Shown here piece after piece: positions 6,976-16,307 of a DNA stretch of 64,000 bases (positions within the stretch are counted from its first letter, which is position 1; each line of letters begins with the position of its first letter). The stretch lies in assembly GCA_965216255.1 (NCBI GenBank), contig OZ244148.1, positions 868,001-932,000 on the forward strand. The letters run 5' to 3'. Below the pieces are notes generated by a model, which was given only the letters and a program-made list of their open reading frames with translations, made no database searches and was not told where the DNA came from. The stretch is from G965216255 sp965216255 (GTDB lineage: Bacteria > Bacteroidota > Rhodothermia > Rhodothermales > Bin80). Made by a program: the position numbers and the translations under genes.

Positions 6976-8403
6976 CCCCAAAATCAAGGCGATACAGAGT
7001 GTTCTGCAGGTATTAATCTCGGCGTAAGTAGTGTATGAATAAGCAGTTGCAGATAAGTCCTGCGCCACATTCGTCCGTAATAGGTCCAAATTATGATTCC
7101 CATGTAATTGACTCTGTCTTCATCCAGTCTTCACAGTTATTCCGGACTCATAGTTGACGTTATAACACCTATTTACCCATCTTTATATCTGCGGCTATTC
7201 CTAGATCATCTTTCTAATAAAGTACCCATGTATGTCGCCACCGTCCCCAACCGCGGTGCCCGCCCCACCTACCTCATCCGCCAAGGCAAACGCCATGGCC
7301 GCAAAGTCGTCAAAACCACCCTCGCCAATATCTCCAAACTCCCCGATGATATCATCGACTACATCCGCATCCTCCTGCGCGGGGGCATCGCCGTCGATAA
7401 CCCACAGTACGCCTTCCAACACTCCTTCCGCTTCACCAAAGGTATCCCCCATGGAAACGTCGCCGCCGTACTCGGCTGCCTCCGTGACCTGAAGCTCCAC
7501 AGCATCATCGCAACCAAAGATTCCAAACAGCGACGCCTCGCCATCGCCCTTATCGCTGCCCGTATCCTTGATCCCAAAAGCAAACTCGCCACCAGCGCAG
7601 CCCTGCACCCGGACACCGCCACCCATTCGCTCGGTACCGAACTCGGTCTCGAAAACATTGACGAGGACACCTCTACCAGACCATGGATTGGCTGCTGAAG
7701 CGCAAAAGCACCATCGAAGAGCGCCTCGCTCGCCAGCACCTCGAGGAGGGCTCTCTCGTCCTTTGCGATGTTACCTCCACTTACGTCGAAGGCGAAGCCC
7801 TCGAGCTGGCCGAGTATGGCTACTCCCGGGACAAGAAAAAGGGCAAGAAACAGATCGTCTTCGGCCTACTCACCGGCAAAGACGGCTGCCCCGTGGCCGT
7901 GGAAGTCTTTGCAGGCAATACGGCCGATCCCAACACGCTGGCTCCGCAGATTGCCAAGATCCAGCAACAATTCGGCCTCCGGCGCATCGTGCTCGTAGGA
8001 GACCGCGGCCTGCTTACCGAGGCCCGCATACGCAAAGAGGTCAAACCCGCCAGGACTGGATATCCGCCCTCAGGAAGAGCGGCATCCGCAAAATAGTGGA
8101 AACGGAAGCCCTGCAACTGTCCCTGTTCGACGAACAAGGCTTCGCGGAGATCACCACCGCCGTCTACCCGGGGGAGCGGATCGTCCTGTGCCGCAACCCG
8201 CTACGGGCCAGGGCGTCGGCGTATAACCGCGAAAGACGGCTGGCAAAGACCGAAGAGGCGCTGGAGAAGATCGTAGTGGCCACCCGGCGCGAGGTAATCC
8301 CCTGCGTAGCATGAAGGCGATCAGCTTTCGTGTAGGGAAGGTCATCGGCAAGTGGAAGATGGAAAAGCATTTTGATCTGGATATTAAGGAAGGCTTCTTT
8401 AGC
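6976..8403 (+). mobile_element. IS1634-type element, left copy, truncated by IS66
   Basis: The left end CCCCAAAATCAAGGCG at 6976 is identical to the left end of the second copy at 61768, and the sequences stay similar through the transposase. At 8403 the element is cut by the IS66 end. The matching point in the second copy continues with TACAAACG. The missing C-terminal third is not found on the other side of the IS66 element. Confidence 0.85.
7228..8403 (+). pseudogene. IS1634-family (IS4-like DDE) transposase, frameshifted and truncated
   Basis: The natural start is the ATG at 7228 (MYVATVPNRGARPTYLI). The N-terminal part runs to about 7670, where one base is missing before TMDWLLKRK. The next frame covers the first DDE region (CDVTSTYVEG) to about 8055, where another base is missing before DWISALRKSG. 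A third lesion near 8292 breaks RRxGxPLRSMKAI. IS66 then removes the end. It cannot make an active transposase. Confidence 0.88.
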
Positions 8404-8489
8404 GTAAGCGTGCGGTGAAACCCATCTGGATAAGGTGACGATTTCTCGGGAGATTACTCATAGCCCCGAGGACTCAAAGCCTGGATGGC

Positions 8490-8789
8490 ATGAGACAGCC
8501 CAGACGTACGGCGGAAGAAATGTTTCCGCTGGTGGAACAGTATGAAGAAAGCAGCCAGACCGCTGCAGCGTTCTGTGCCGAGCGCGGCATCTCGTATGGG
8601 CAGCTGTTTTACTGGCGTCGGAAGTATCGCCTGGAGGCTGCGGCAGTGGACAGCGGCGCCTTTGTGGAGATTGGCAGACCCACGGCAGGTGAAGAGGCGC
8701 AAGTGGAGATCATGTACCCGGGCGGGATACGCGTGCGCCTCTTGGCGCCGGTATCTGCCTCGTACCTGGCGCAGCTGGTGCAGTCATGA
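8490..8789 (+). CDS. tnpA: IS66 accessory protein TnpA
   Basis: The protein is 99 aa with the same helix-turn-helix-type region as the left copy (ERGISYGQLFYWRRKY). It differs from that copy by only two residues near the N-terminus. It is the first gene of the tnpABC operon, coupled to tnpB by an ATGA overlap at 8786-8789. It presumably binds the element ends with TnpB. Confidence 0.92.
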   Translation: MRQPRRTAEEMFPLVEQYEESSQTAAAFCAERGISYGQLFYWRRKYRLEAAAVDSGAFVEIGRPTAGEEAQVEIMYPGGIRVRLLAPVSASYLAQLVQS

Positions 8790-9133
8790 TCGGACTGGGG
8801 CCTTCGCACCGGTATTTCTTTTACCGGCCGCCGGCCGACATGCGCAAGAGCTTTGACGGTCTGTGCGCCTTGGTGAAAAGCGGCATGAAGCGGGATCCCA
8901 TGTCGGGGGACGTCTTTGTGTTCGTCAACAGGAGGCGGAGCCATCTGAAGGCGCTTTCGTGGGACCGAAACGGCTTCGCCTTGTTTTACAAAAGGCTTGA
9001 AGCGGGTACGTTTGAGCTGCCGAAAGAGGATATGCCGACGTGGACGCAGATGGTGATGTTACTGGAGGGAGTGTCGCTGAAGTCCGTAAAATACCGGCGC
9101 CGGTATGCGGTTAAGAGCCGGGAATCGGGATAA
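8786..9133 (+). CDS. tnpB: IS66 accessory protein TnpB
   Basis: The protein is 115 aa of the IS66 Orf2 family. PPADMRKSFDGLCALV and FVNRRRSHLKALSWDRNGFALFYKRLE are diagnostic. It overlaps tnpA by 4 bases and lies 51 bases before tnpC. It is needed for IS66 movement. Confidence 0.93.
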   Translation: MIGLGPSHRYFFYRPPADMRKSFDGLCALVKSGMKRDPMSGDVFVFVNRRRSHLKALSWDRNGFALFYKRLEAGTFELPKEDMPTWTQMVMLLEGVSLKSVKYRRRYAVKSRESG

Positions 9134-9184
9134 ATAGTATGTGGAAACGTGGAACAATGCATGTGCAGACGTTGTTGAACAATC

Positions 9185-10759
9185 ATGCAGCCCGAAGCAC
9201 ATTCCTCCCTCTCTTCTGCGGATGTTGAGACCTTCCCTGCGCAGCTTGCCGCGGTGCTTCAGCAGAACGCAAGCCAGTCCGAGGTAATCAATCAGCTGAG
9301 CGAGGAGATAAGCCGGCTGCAGGCGAAATTGGAGAGCAAGGACAAACAGCTGGCTGAAGCCCTCCGCCTGCTCTTTGGCTCCAGGAGCGAAAGGTATGTA
9401 CTGGGGCCGGAGGCGCAGCAGGGCCTCTTGTTTGACGACATGGAGGTCGAGGTGCCCCTGCCGCCCGAGCCCGAGACGGATCAGCCGAAGCGGAAGCGGC
9501 GCAAGGCCAAGCGGCGTCCGGACTTCGAGGATCTGCCGGATCACCTGCCCCGCGAGACGATCGTAATCCAGCCTGAAGAGGACACGACAGGTCTCATTTG
9601 CATCGGCATGGAGAAGACGCAGTACTTGGAGATCGTGCCCAGCATGATAAAGGTGGTCGAGATTCATCGCCCCAAGTACGTGGACCCGACCGATGAGGAC
9701 AGCGGCGTCATCATCGCCGAGTTGCCTCCGCGGCTGGTGGACAAGGGCATGGCCGGACCGGGATTGTTGGCCGATGTGGTGGTTAACAAGTACTGTGACC
9801 ACTTGCCCCTGTACCGGCAGCAGCAGCGTTTCCGGCGGGAAGGCATTGAAATTGCCCAGTCCACGCTGGGAGGCTGGATAGCGCAGTCGGCATGGCACCT
9901 TGGGCCGCTGTATGATGCACTCAAGCAGGAGGCGCTCTTAAGCGGGTATCTGCAGGCGGATGAGACGCGTATCCAGGTCCAGGATCGAAAGAAGAAGGGC
10001 AAGACCCATCGGGGTTTTTACTGGGCGTACCACACTCTGGAGCAGAAGCTGTTTGTGATGGAGTATCGCAAGAGCCGTGCCCGTGCAGGTCCGGTGGCGT
10101 TCTTGGGTGGGTATGCGGGAGCGTTGCAGACGGACGGGTATGTGGCCTACAACGTCTTCGAAGCGCATCCGTCTATGACGGTCTACGGATGCATGGCGCA
10201 TGCTCGTCGCAAGTTCTACGACTGTCGTAGCTACGAACCGGAGAAGGCCGAGCACGTGTTGACAAAGATCAGCCGACTCTACGCCATAGAGCGCAGGCTA
10301 CAAGAGGAGGGTGCCAGTGCGGAACGTCGGCGCGAGGTACGTCAGGAAGAGGCCCGGCCTGTACTGGAAACGCTGAAGCCCTGGCTGGAGGCGAACGGGG
10401 GATTGCCCAAGAGCCCTTGGGGCCAGGCGACCAACTATACGCTCGGCCTTTGGAAAAGGCTGACCCGATACCTGGATGAGGGCCGCGTGGAGCTGGACAA
10501 TAACCTCATTGAAAATGCCCTGCGGCCGTTGGTTATCGGCCGCAAGAATTACCTGTTCGCGGGATCACATGATGCGGCCCAGCGGGCAGCCGTGGTCTAT
10601 TCGCTACTTGGCACGTGCAAGCTACACGGTGTTAATCCCCAGGAGTGGCTCACGGACGTGTTCGAGCGCATCCCGACGCATCCGGCCAGGCGCGTAGCTG
10701 ACCTCTTGCCTCATCATTGGCAGAAGGCACGACAAGCTGACAAACACAAGGCGGCATAG
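9185..10759 (+). CDS. tnpC: IS66 transposase TnpC, intact
   Basis: The protein is 524 aa, full length for the family. An N-terminal coiled coil (about residues 15-65, including SEEISRLQAKLESKDKQLAEAL) is followed by the IS66 zinc-binding region and the DDE catalytic core. The first Asp lies in LQADETRIQVQDRKKKGKTH, the second in LQTDGYVAYNVF, and the Glu in LDNNLIENALRPLVIGRKNY. The protein ends with the IS66 C-terminal DUF (LLGTCKLHGVNPQEWLTDVFERI). All catalytic residues are present, so this copy could move itself and the left copy. Confidence 0.95.
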   Translation: MQPEAHSSLSSADVETFPAQLAAVLQQNASQSEVINQLSEEISRLQAKLESKDKQLAEALRLLFGSRSERYVLGPEAQQGLLFDDMEVEVPLPPEPETDQPKRKRRKAKRRPDFEDLPDHLPRETIVIQPEEDTTGLICIGMEKTQYLEIVPSMIKVVEIHRPKYVDPTDEDSGVIIAELPPRLVDKGMAGPGLLADVVVNKYCDHLPLYRQQQRFRREGIEIAQSTLGGWIAQSAWHLGPLYDALKQEALLSGYLQADETRIQVQDRKKKGKTHRGFYWAYHTLEQKLFVMEYRKSRARAGPVAFLGGYAGALQTDGYVAYNVFEAHPSMTVYGCMAHARRKFYDCRSYEPEKAEHVLTKISRLYAIERRLQEEGASAERRREVRQEEARPVLETLKPWLEANGGLPKSPWGQATNYTLGLWKRLTRYLDEGRVELDNNLIENALRPLVIGRKNYLFAGSHDAAQRAAVVYSLLGTCKLHGVNPQEWLTDVFERIPTHPARRVADLLPHHWQKARQADKHKAA

Positions 10760-10862
10760 CTGCCAAGCGCCGAGTGTGCCGGATCCGGCAAGCCCACCTG
10801 CTCTCCGCCTTCCAGCCGTCCTGTACCCATCGGCACACCTGTAGCTGCCGCTGACCTGTACT

Positions 10863-12010
10863 TCACCGGACGCTTACGGCAAACATCGCCCCCCAAGGCC
10901 CCATCTCCGTAACCGCGTGAAACATCCACTCCTTCGTCGGATTCGTCCCAGGATTCGCGTAGCCCCCATACCCACCGTCACCGTAGATATACTCCTCTAT
11001 GCCATCGCCGTCGATGTCCTCCAGAAAGGCGGTCTTGTTGTTGACCGAGGGAATGACCATATACCGGGTCCAGCGACGCACCTCCCGGCCAGGGTTGATA
11101 AAGAGGAAGCCGGGGCGTCCTGGCTCGCCCGTATTCAAAAGGTCCGGATACCCGTCTCCCGTGACATCGCCTGCAGAGGATTGCAACGGATCGGGTTACG
11201 AGTCGGCCGAGAATGTGCGCGGCACAAAGATCTCCTGGCGCGCTACGAAGTTAGGTCCCAGGAAAATGTTCGGCCCCGCAATGACGTCCAAGTTGCCATC
11301 CAGACTCACGTCAGCCGCCGTCACGGCTTCGCTGTAGAACATGGCCTCCAGCTGCTGCTTTCGGAACCGGAGTGCGGTTTCTTCCAGCGGTAGGGCATTC
11401 TTGCGATCCATCGGTTTGATTCCTATCTCCCGGAAGTGAATTTTCGTCCCGGGAGTCCCCTCAACAAACAGGCCAACCTCTCCGTTGTCTCTTGGCGCCA
11501 CAGACCCTACACCCGCCTCCGGCGTCCCTGCTCCGTTGGGTCTCCAGCGGAGTGAGTTACCCACCATCTGGACCTAGACACGATTCCACCTTCCATTGAC
11601 GTCCAGCGGCGTCAGATCGCGCCGGGCACCTATCTGGGCCGCCAAGAGCATGCCAAGGCCAGGGAATTCGCTTCGAAAATCCATCATTTCGGCAGGATAG
11701 GCAGAGGGGCTACTCTCAAGTCTTTCCCGTTCGGCGTCGTTATCCTCCGCACCAAGGGCAATCCTGTATGCCCCGGTCTCCTGTTCTCCGAATGAATACA
11801 GGACGCCGACCGCTTGTGCTGTGGAAGCAATTCCACAAAGCAGGATTCCAGGCCTGCAAGCCCCGCTGCACCGAAACGTTGCCGCAAGCGCCAAATCCTG
11901 ATAATTGCCATCCACCAGCAGCAGGGCATTCCCGCCGGGACCGACCGTGCCGACGTAGGCGCGTTCGACAAGATTTAACCGAACTTTGGAAAGATCAGAA
12001 ATGTAGCCAC
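10863..12010 (-). pseudogene. DUF1080 (glycoside hydrolase 16-like) + FG-GAP/VCBS repeat protein, decayed
   Basis: One minus-strand frame runs from about 12010 to the IS66 end. It begins without a start codon (ISDLSKVRLNLVERAYVG), then has a DUF1080-like lectin/hydrolase fold ending GTKIHFREIGIKPM, then FG-GAP-type repeats (DVSLDGNLDVIAGPN, GDVTGDGYPDLLN, EDIDGDGIEEYIYGDGG). The frame is broken by a TAG at 11574-11576 and a TAA at 11196-11198. No shift of frame is needed to read through both. The C-terminus is replaced by IS66 bases (VSVR then stop). Relatives are secreted, calcium-binding, sugar-related proteins. This copy is non-functional. Confidence 0.8.
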
Positions 12011-12012
12011 GT

Positions 12013-14178
12013 CTACAGTTGGGCTAGCGCCCACTCTGCCGCACGGCGCACCACATCCCGGGGAGAGACCACTGTCAGTGCGTCCCTAAGAAAGGCCTGC
12101 GTACTACCAACTGGGATGTTTCCCAGCGCCCGGAGCGCCTCGGCCTTAACCACATAGCTATCATCCTCTATGAAACGCTCCTTGAAATAGTCCGTTAGGC
12201 TGGCTTCCTTGAGCGCACCAAGCGACCGAAGTGCTTCGGCGCGTACATCCGAGTCTGCGTCAAGGCTTCTTTCCTTGAAAAAGGACGCAAGGGCAGCATT
12301 TTCCAATCGACCAAGCTGCCGTATGCACGCCTCCCGTACATGCCAGAATACATCCTGCTCCGCCGACCGCCGAAGTTCGCTCACAACGTTGGCATCCTCC
12401 ATTCGTTTGCCAAGCTGCTCGGCCGCCCAGCTGCGCCCAATAACGTCGTCGTGCGTGAGCTGATACATCAGGTCCTTCGTAGACTTCTCGAATGTCCACT
12501 CCTTGACGAGGTGATTGCCGGCATCAAAGCGCACTAGAAGCGGAGCGTCCATATCCTCAAAATCAAACACTGCGGCGGCCTCCTCTATCCATATTGTCTC
12601 CACACGGTCTTCCGTTGCGGTCACGATCCGCAGTGCAACAGGCATTCGAAATACCGGAACCCCCGCAGTCGTGTCCTGAACCTGGCGGACCGATAGGCGC
12701 AGGCTGCGGTCGCTGCCATTCCACTCCTGTGCGATGTCAAGCACCGGGTGGCCGGGGCTGAATACCCATTGCTCGAAAAACCAGTCCAGATTCTGCCCGG
12801 TGGATTCCTTTATGGCCTTGGCAAAATCATGCGTATCGACAGGTTCGAAGGCATGCTTGTCGAGGAAGTAGGAAATTGCACGCAAGAAAGGCGCCTCCCC
12901 CATGACGGCTCGCAGCATCCCAAGCACAACTGCCCCTTTCTGATAGGTATGCCGATCAAAATTATCGTTTGGAACCTGCCACCTGTCAAATACGATGGGG
13001 CGCATATAGCGGGTTTGTGCCTCCTGCAAATAAGCATCCTTCTTGGCTAGCATATTGACGGCGCCTTCCTCCTCTCCATGGGCATGCCGCGCCCACAGGT
13101 ACTCGCTGTAGGTGGCGAAACTCTCGCTCATCCATGTCTGCGGCCAGTCCCGATAGGAAACCAGGTTCCCCCACCACTGGTGCGCCGCCTCGTGCGCCAC
13201 CAACCAATCACTCGGAAAATCCTGCTCAGCTGCCGCGTTATGAATCGTGGATTGGCCCAGCACCGTTGCCGTCGTACTCTCGGCTCCACCCCCTATGCCT
13301 GGTATCGTAATCTGGTCGTACTTTACCCACGGATATGGATACCCATATACGCTGCCAAGAAAGGAAACTATCTCGGGGGTCCGCTCAAAGGAGCGCATGG
13401 CATTGTCCACATCCTTGGGATAGACCCAGTAATTGATGGGCAGAGAGCCGAGTGAATCATGGAGCACTGCATACGGTCCGGCCACGGCAACATACAGGTA
13501 CGTCGGATGCGGCAATTCCTGTAACCAGTGGTACGTATGCGTGCCGTCTTCGTGATCCGTTACCGACACCAGCCTTCCGTTCGAAAGAGCCTTATATGCA
13601 GATTGGACCGTAAGGAGCGTCTCGTTCGTGGCCCTGTCGTTCGGATGATCGTAGCAGGGCATCCAATGGCGCGCTCCTCGCGGAAACGACAGCGTATTGA
13701 TGAGCTCGGGATTCCACTCGGTCTCCTCCTTGAAATCGATTCCCAGATCGTAGTCAGCAGACATTCCATAGGCTTCGGAATCAATGTCAACATTATCGGC
13801 GTGGTAGGCTACCGTAAAAATGAGGGTATCCCCGTAGCCATAAGCGCTCGGAAATTCAACGGCTAGCGTGCCCGGCTGCTGATCAAAGGCCAGTGCCGCT
13901 CCCGCCGCGTCCGTCACACCGTCAACGACGAATGTTTCGGCATCCAACACCGCATGCCGAAAGCCGTCGTGAAGCGGAGTAAGCCCAATGGTATTGGTTC
14001 CCCGAAACGAACGGGTCTTCTCATTGAACGTGAGATGCACCCGGTAGTGCAAGGCATCGTATGTACGAGCCCGCTCGGCCCGCTTGGGCCGGGCATACGG
14101 ATCTGTTTCCTGAGCCTGTAGCAGGCCGGGCGACTGAAGTAGCAGCGCCAACGTCAAGAAGCCAAATAGCGGTTTCAT
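12013..14178 (-). CDS. M1-family aminopeptidase with C-terminal HEAT-like repeats
   Basis: The protein is 721 aa with a signal peptide (about residues 1-22, ending LLQAQ), so it is likely periplasmic or exported. The M1 catalytic zinc site is complete: HEAAH at 329-333 and the third ligand E352 in SESFATYSEY. The usual GxMEN exopeptidase motif is replaced by GIGGGAEST (about 294-302), which may alter N-terminus recognition. After the catalytic domain, about residues 580-721 form repeats of the HEAT/PBS type (VRxxAxRxLG units). It removes N-terminal residues from peptides. It stands alone, facing away from the hydroxyproline gene upstream. Confidence 0.93.
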   Translation of the reverse strand: MKPLFGFLTLALLLQSPGLLQAQETDPYARPKRAERARTYDALHYRVHLTFNEKTRSFRGTNTIGLTPLHDGFRHAVLDAETFVVDGVTDAAGAALAFDQQPGTLAVEFPSAYGYGDTLIFTVAYHADNVDIDSEAYGMSADYDLGIDFKEETEWNPELINTLSFPRGARHWMPCYDHPNDRATNETLLTVQSAYKALSNGRLVSVTDHEDGTHTYHWLQELPHPTYLYVAVAGPYAVLHDSLGSLPINYWVYPKDVDNAMRSFERTPEIVSFLGSVYGYPYPWVKYDQITIPGIGGGAESTTATVLGQSTIHNAAAEQDFPSDWLVAHEAAHQWWGNLVSYRDWPQTWMSESFATYSEYLWARHAHGEEEGAVNMLAKKDAYLQEAQTRYMRPIVFDRWQVPNDNFDRHTYQKGAVVLGMLRAVMGEAPFLRAISYFLDKHAFEPVDTHDFAKAIKESTGQNLDWFFEQWVFSPGHPVLDIAQEWNGSDRSLRLSVRQVQDTTAGVPVFRMPVALRIVTATEDRVETIWIEEAAAVFDFEDMDAPLLVRFDAGNHLVKEWTFEKSTKDLMYQLTHDDVIGRSWAAEQLGKRMEDANVVSELRRSAEQDVFWHVREACIRQLGRLENAALASFFKERSLDADSDVRAEALRSLGALKEASLTDYFKERFIEDDSYVVKAEALRALGNIPVGSTQAFLRDALTVVSPRDVVRRAAEWALAQL

Positions 14179-14244
14179 CCTCGTGCGGGGTAGCGTACAA
14201 GCTCTTCACTGCGTATCCTTCAACGCACTTTCTACATTCGGCTG

Positions 14245-15297
14245 ATGAGTTCGTTCTCCATACCCGAGGCCGTGACCGGTTGGCGCCCCCCTTCGGACTG
14301 GCCCACCTTTGTCGCTATTGATGCCCACACCGAGGGCGAGCCGCTGCGCATCATCATTGGTGGATATCCGGAACTGGAAGGACCTACCATTCTGGACCGA
14401 AGACGCCAGGCCGCCTCCCGGTACGACGAGCTACGCACGGCGCTGATGTGGGAACCGCGGGGACACGCAGATATGTACGGCTGCCTTATTGTACCGCCGG
14501 TCTCCCCGGAGGCAGACTTCGGCGTGCTGTTTCTGCACAATGAAGGCTACAGCACGATGTGCGGCCACGCCATCATTGCCGTGACGAAAGTAGCGCTTGA
14601 GACCGGATTGCTGCCAGGAGTACCGCCTACAACGTGTGTACGTATCGATACCCCTGCGGGCCTGATCACGGCCTTCGCCGAACACGAAAACGGTACCGTA
14701 CGCAATGTCAGGTTTCGCAACGTGCCTTCCTTCGTTCATAGTCTGGACCGCTGGGTGGATGTGCCTAGTCTCGGCCGAATTGCCTACGACATTGCGTTTG
14801 GCGGAGCATTCTACGCCTACGTGCGCGCAGAGGACGCAGGCGTGCGGTGCAGTCCAGAGCACCATGCGCTGCTTATTGAGCGAGGCATGGCCATAAAGCG
14901 GGCCATTACGGCCGGTGGCGAGATCCGGCATCCTTTCGAGGCGGATCTTGGTTTTCTCTACGGCACCATCTTCATTGGAGAGCCGGAGGGGTCAGGCGCC
15001 CACAGCAGAAACGTATGCGTTTTTGCGGAAGGCGAAGTGGACCGCAGCCCCACAGGTACCGGTGTTAGCGGCCGAGTCGCACTGCACTATGCGCGTGGCG
15101 AAATAGACCTGGGCGAGCGGCTGGTGATCGAGAGTATCATAGGAAGCCGGTTTACCGTGCGTGCAGTCGAAGAGACCTCCTTCGGAACGTACCGCGCCAT
15201 CATACCCGAGGTGGAAGGATGTGCCTACATCACGGGGCGCAACATGTTCTGCCTAGACCCTGCCGATCCGCTTCGGCACGGCTTTATCCTTCGCTGA
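14245..15297 (+). CDS. trans-3-hydroxy-L-proline dehydratase (proline racemase family)
   Basis: The protein is 350 aa of the proline racemase superfamily. It starts with the family pattern FVAIDAHTEGEPLRI. The first catalytic cysteine is present (C106 in MCGH). The second site reads SPTGTG, with T270 in place of the second cysteine. In this family C/T pairs mark dehydratases (as in human L3HYPDH) rather than the C/C racemases and epimerases. The enzyme would convert trans-3-hydroxy-L-proline to 1-pyrroline-2-carboxylate. The next gene, 13 bases downstream, encodes a plausible reductase for that product, which supports the call. Confidence 0.88.
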   Translation: MSSFSIPEAVTGWRPPSDWPTFVAIDAHTEGEPLRIIIGGYPELEGPTILDRRRQAASRYDELRTALMWEPRGHADMYGCLIVPPVSPEADFGVLFLHNEGYSTMCGHAIIAVTKVALETGLLPGVPPTTCVRIDTPAGLITAFAEHENGTVRNVRFRNVPSFVHSLDRWVDVPSLGRIAYDIAFGGAFYAYVRAEDAGVRCSPEHHALLIERGMAIKRAITAGGEIRHPFEADLGFLYGTIFIGEPEGSGAHSRNVCVFAEGEVDRSPTGTGVSGRVALHYARGEIDLGERLVIESIIGSRFTVRAVEETSFGTYRAIIPEVEGCAYITGRNMFCLDPADPLRHGFILR

Positions 15298-15310
15298 CGT
15301 TCGACCTACC

Positions 15311-16294
15311 ATGCCTTCCATTCGAGTGCTGTCCCGAGAGGTGGTGCAAAGAGCAGTCTCCATGAAGGAGGCCATTTACCTCATGCGTGATGCTTTTTCT
15401 TCCCTGTCCGCTGGAGACGTCACTGTACCTATCCGTACTGGCGTGGCAATGCCGGAACACGAAGCACGTGCGCTGTTCATGCCCGTCTACGCTCCACGGG
15501 ACGCCCGCCTGGGCCTTAAAGTAGTGGTGCTGAATCCCGGAAATCCCGGGCGCGGCCTCCCCTTCATTCACGCGCTGGTCATGGTGAGCGACGCCGCAAG
15601 TGGACGCCCCCTGGCTATCATGGACGGGGAATACCTTACGGCCCTGCGAACCGGGGCAGGTTCCGGACTGGCTACGCAGCTTCTTGCGCGCGAGGACGCA
15701 GAAGTTGCGGCCATATTCGGAGCAGGCGTGCAATCGCGCACGCAGCTTGAAGCGGTTTGCGCGGTGCGCCGCGTGCGCAAGGCTTACGTGTTTGGTCGCA
15801 GCAGAATGAACGCGGAGAACTTTGCCCGCGAAATGGCCGCGCGCCTGGACCTTGATATCGAACTGGCGCAGAGCCCGGAATGCCTGCGGGAGGCCGACAT
15901 CGTATGTACCGCCACAACCTCGCTCAGCCCCGTGTTTGATGCCGAGCATCTAAAGGCTGGCTGCCATATCAATGGGGTGGGCTCCTACCGAGCGGACATG
16001 ACCGAGATTCCACACGGCGCCGTCTTAAGAGCAAAGGTCGTTGTGGATCAGCGACAGGCCTGCCTTGCCGAGGCCGGCGACATAGTGGTGCCCATCCGGA
16101 AGGGGCTTATATCGGAGCATCACATCCACGCCGAGCTCGGTGAAGTAATTTCCGGTGAAAAGTGCGGTCGCACCTCGACGGAGGAAATCACCTTGTTCAA
16201 GTCCGTTGGCAATGCCGTGCAGGACCTGGCCGTAGCCCAGCATCTGGCGGCGTTGGCAAAAGAGCAGGATCTGGGCGTGAGGGTCGAGCTATAG
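15311..16294 (+). CDS. Ornithine cyclodeaminase/mu-crystallin family protein, likely 1-pyrroline-2-carboxylate reductase
   Basis: The protein is 327 aa with the OCD/mu-crystallin fold. It has the substrate-side ALRTGAGSGLAT segment (about 111-122), the NAD(P)-binding GAGVQS (137-142), and DIVCTATTSLSPVF later. Family members include ornithine cyclodeaminase, alanine dehydrogenase and pyrroline-2-carboxylate reductase (LhpI type). Because it directly follows the hydroxyproline dehydratase, the reductase making L-proline is the best inference. The two genes probably form an operon. Confidence 0.85.
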   Translation: MPSIRVLSREVVQRAVSMKEAIYLMRDAFSSLSAGDVTVPIRTGVAMPEHEARALFMPVYAPRDARLGLKVVVLNPGNPGRGLPFIHALVMVSDAASGRPLAIMDGEYLTALRTGAGSGLATQLLAREDAEVAAIFGAGVQSRTQLEAVCAVRRVRKAYVFGRSRMNAENFAREMAARLDLDIELAQSPECLREADIVCTATTSLSPVFDAEHLKAGCHINGVGSYRADMTEIPHGAVLRAKVVVDQRQACLAEAGDIVVPIRKGLISEHHIHAELGEVISGEKCGRTSTEEITLFKSVGNAVQDLAVAQHLAALAKEQDLGVRVEL

Positions 16295-16307
16295 CCAAAG
16301 GTGTTAC

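Larger units (their letters stand above)
8404..10877 (+). mobile_element. IS66-family element, right copy, complete
   Basis: The element is 2474 bp, bounded by GTAAGCGTGCGGTGAA (8404 onward) and CGCTTAC ending at 10877 (inward reading GTAAGCGTCCGGTGAA), one mismatch in 16. All three genes are intact. The 8 bases outside the ends differ (TCTTTAGC left, GGCAAACA right), while IS66 elements normally create an 8-bp duplication. Left and right flanks belong to two different disrupted genes, so the copy has taken part in a rearrangement. Confidence 0.93.

Noticed and set aside
7228..8403. Programmed frameshifting in the IS1634 transposase
   Set aside because: No slippery heptamer is visible at the breaks, and the lesions differ between copies except one, so ordinary decay is simpler.
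1914..8403. A functional composite transposon of two IS66 copies carrying the DUF262-HEPN pair
   Set aside because: The left copy is split by an intron, the flanks show no duplication, and the inner segment is a pile of older elements. A single moved unit cannot be shown from this window.
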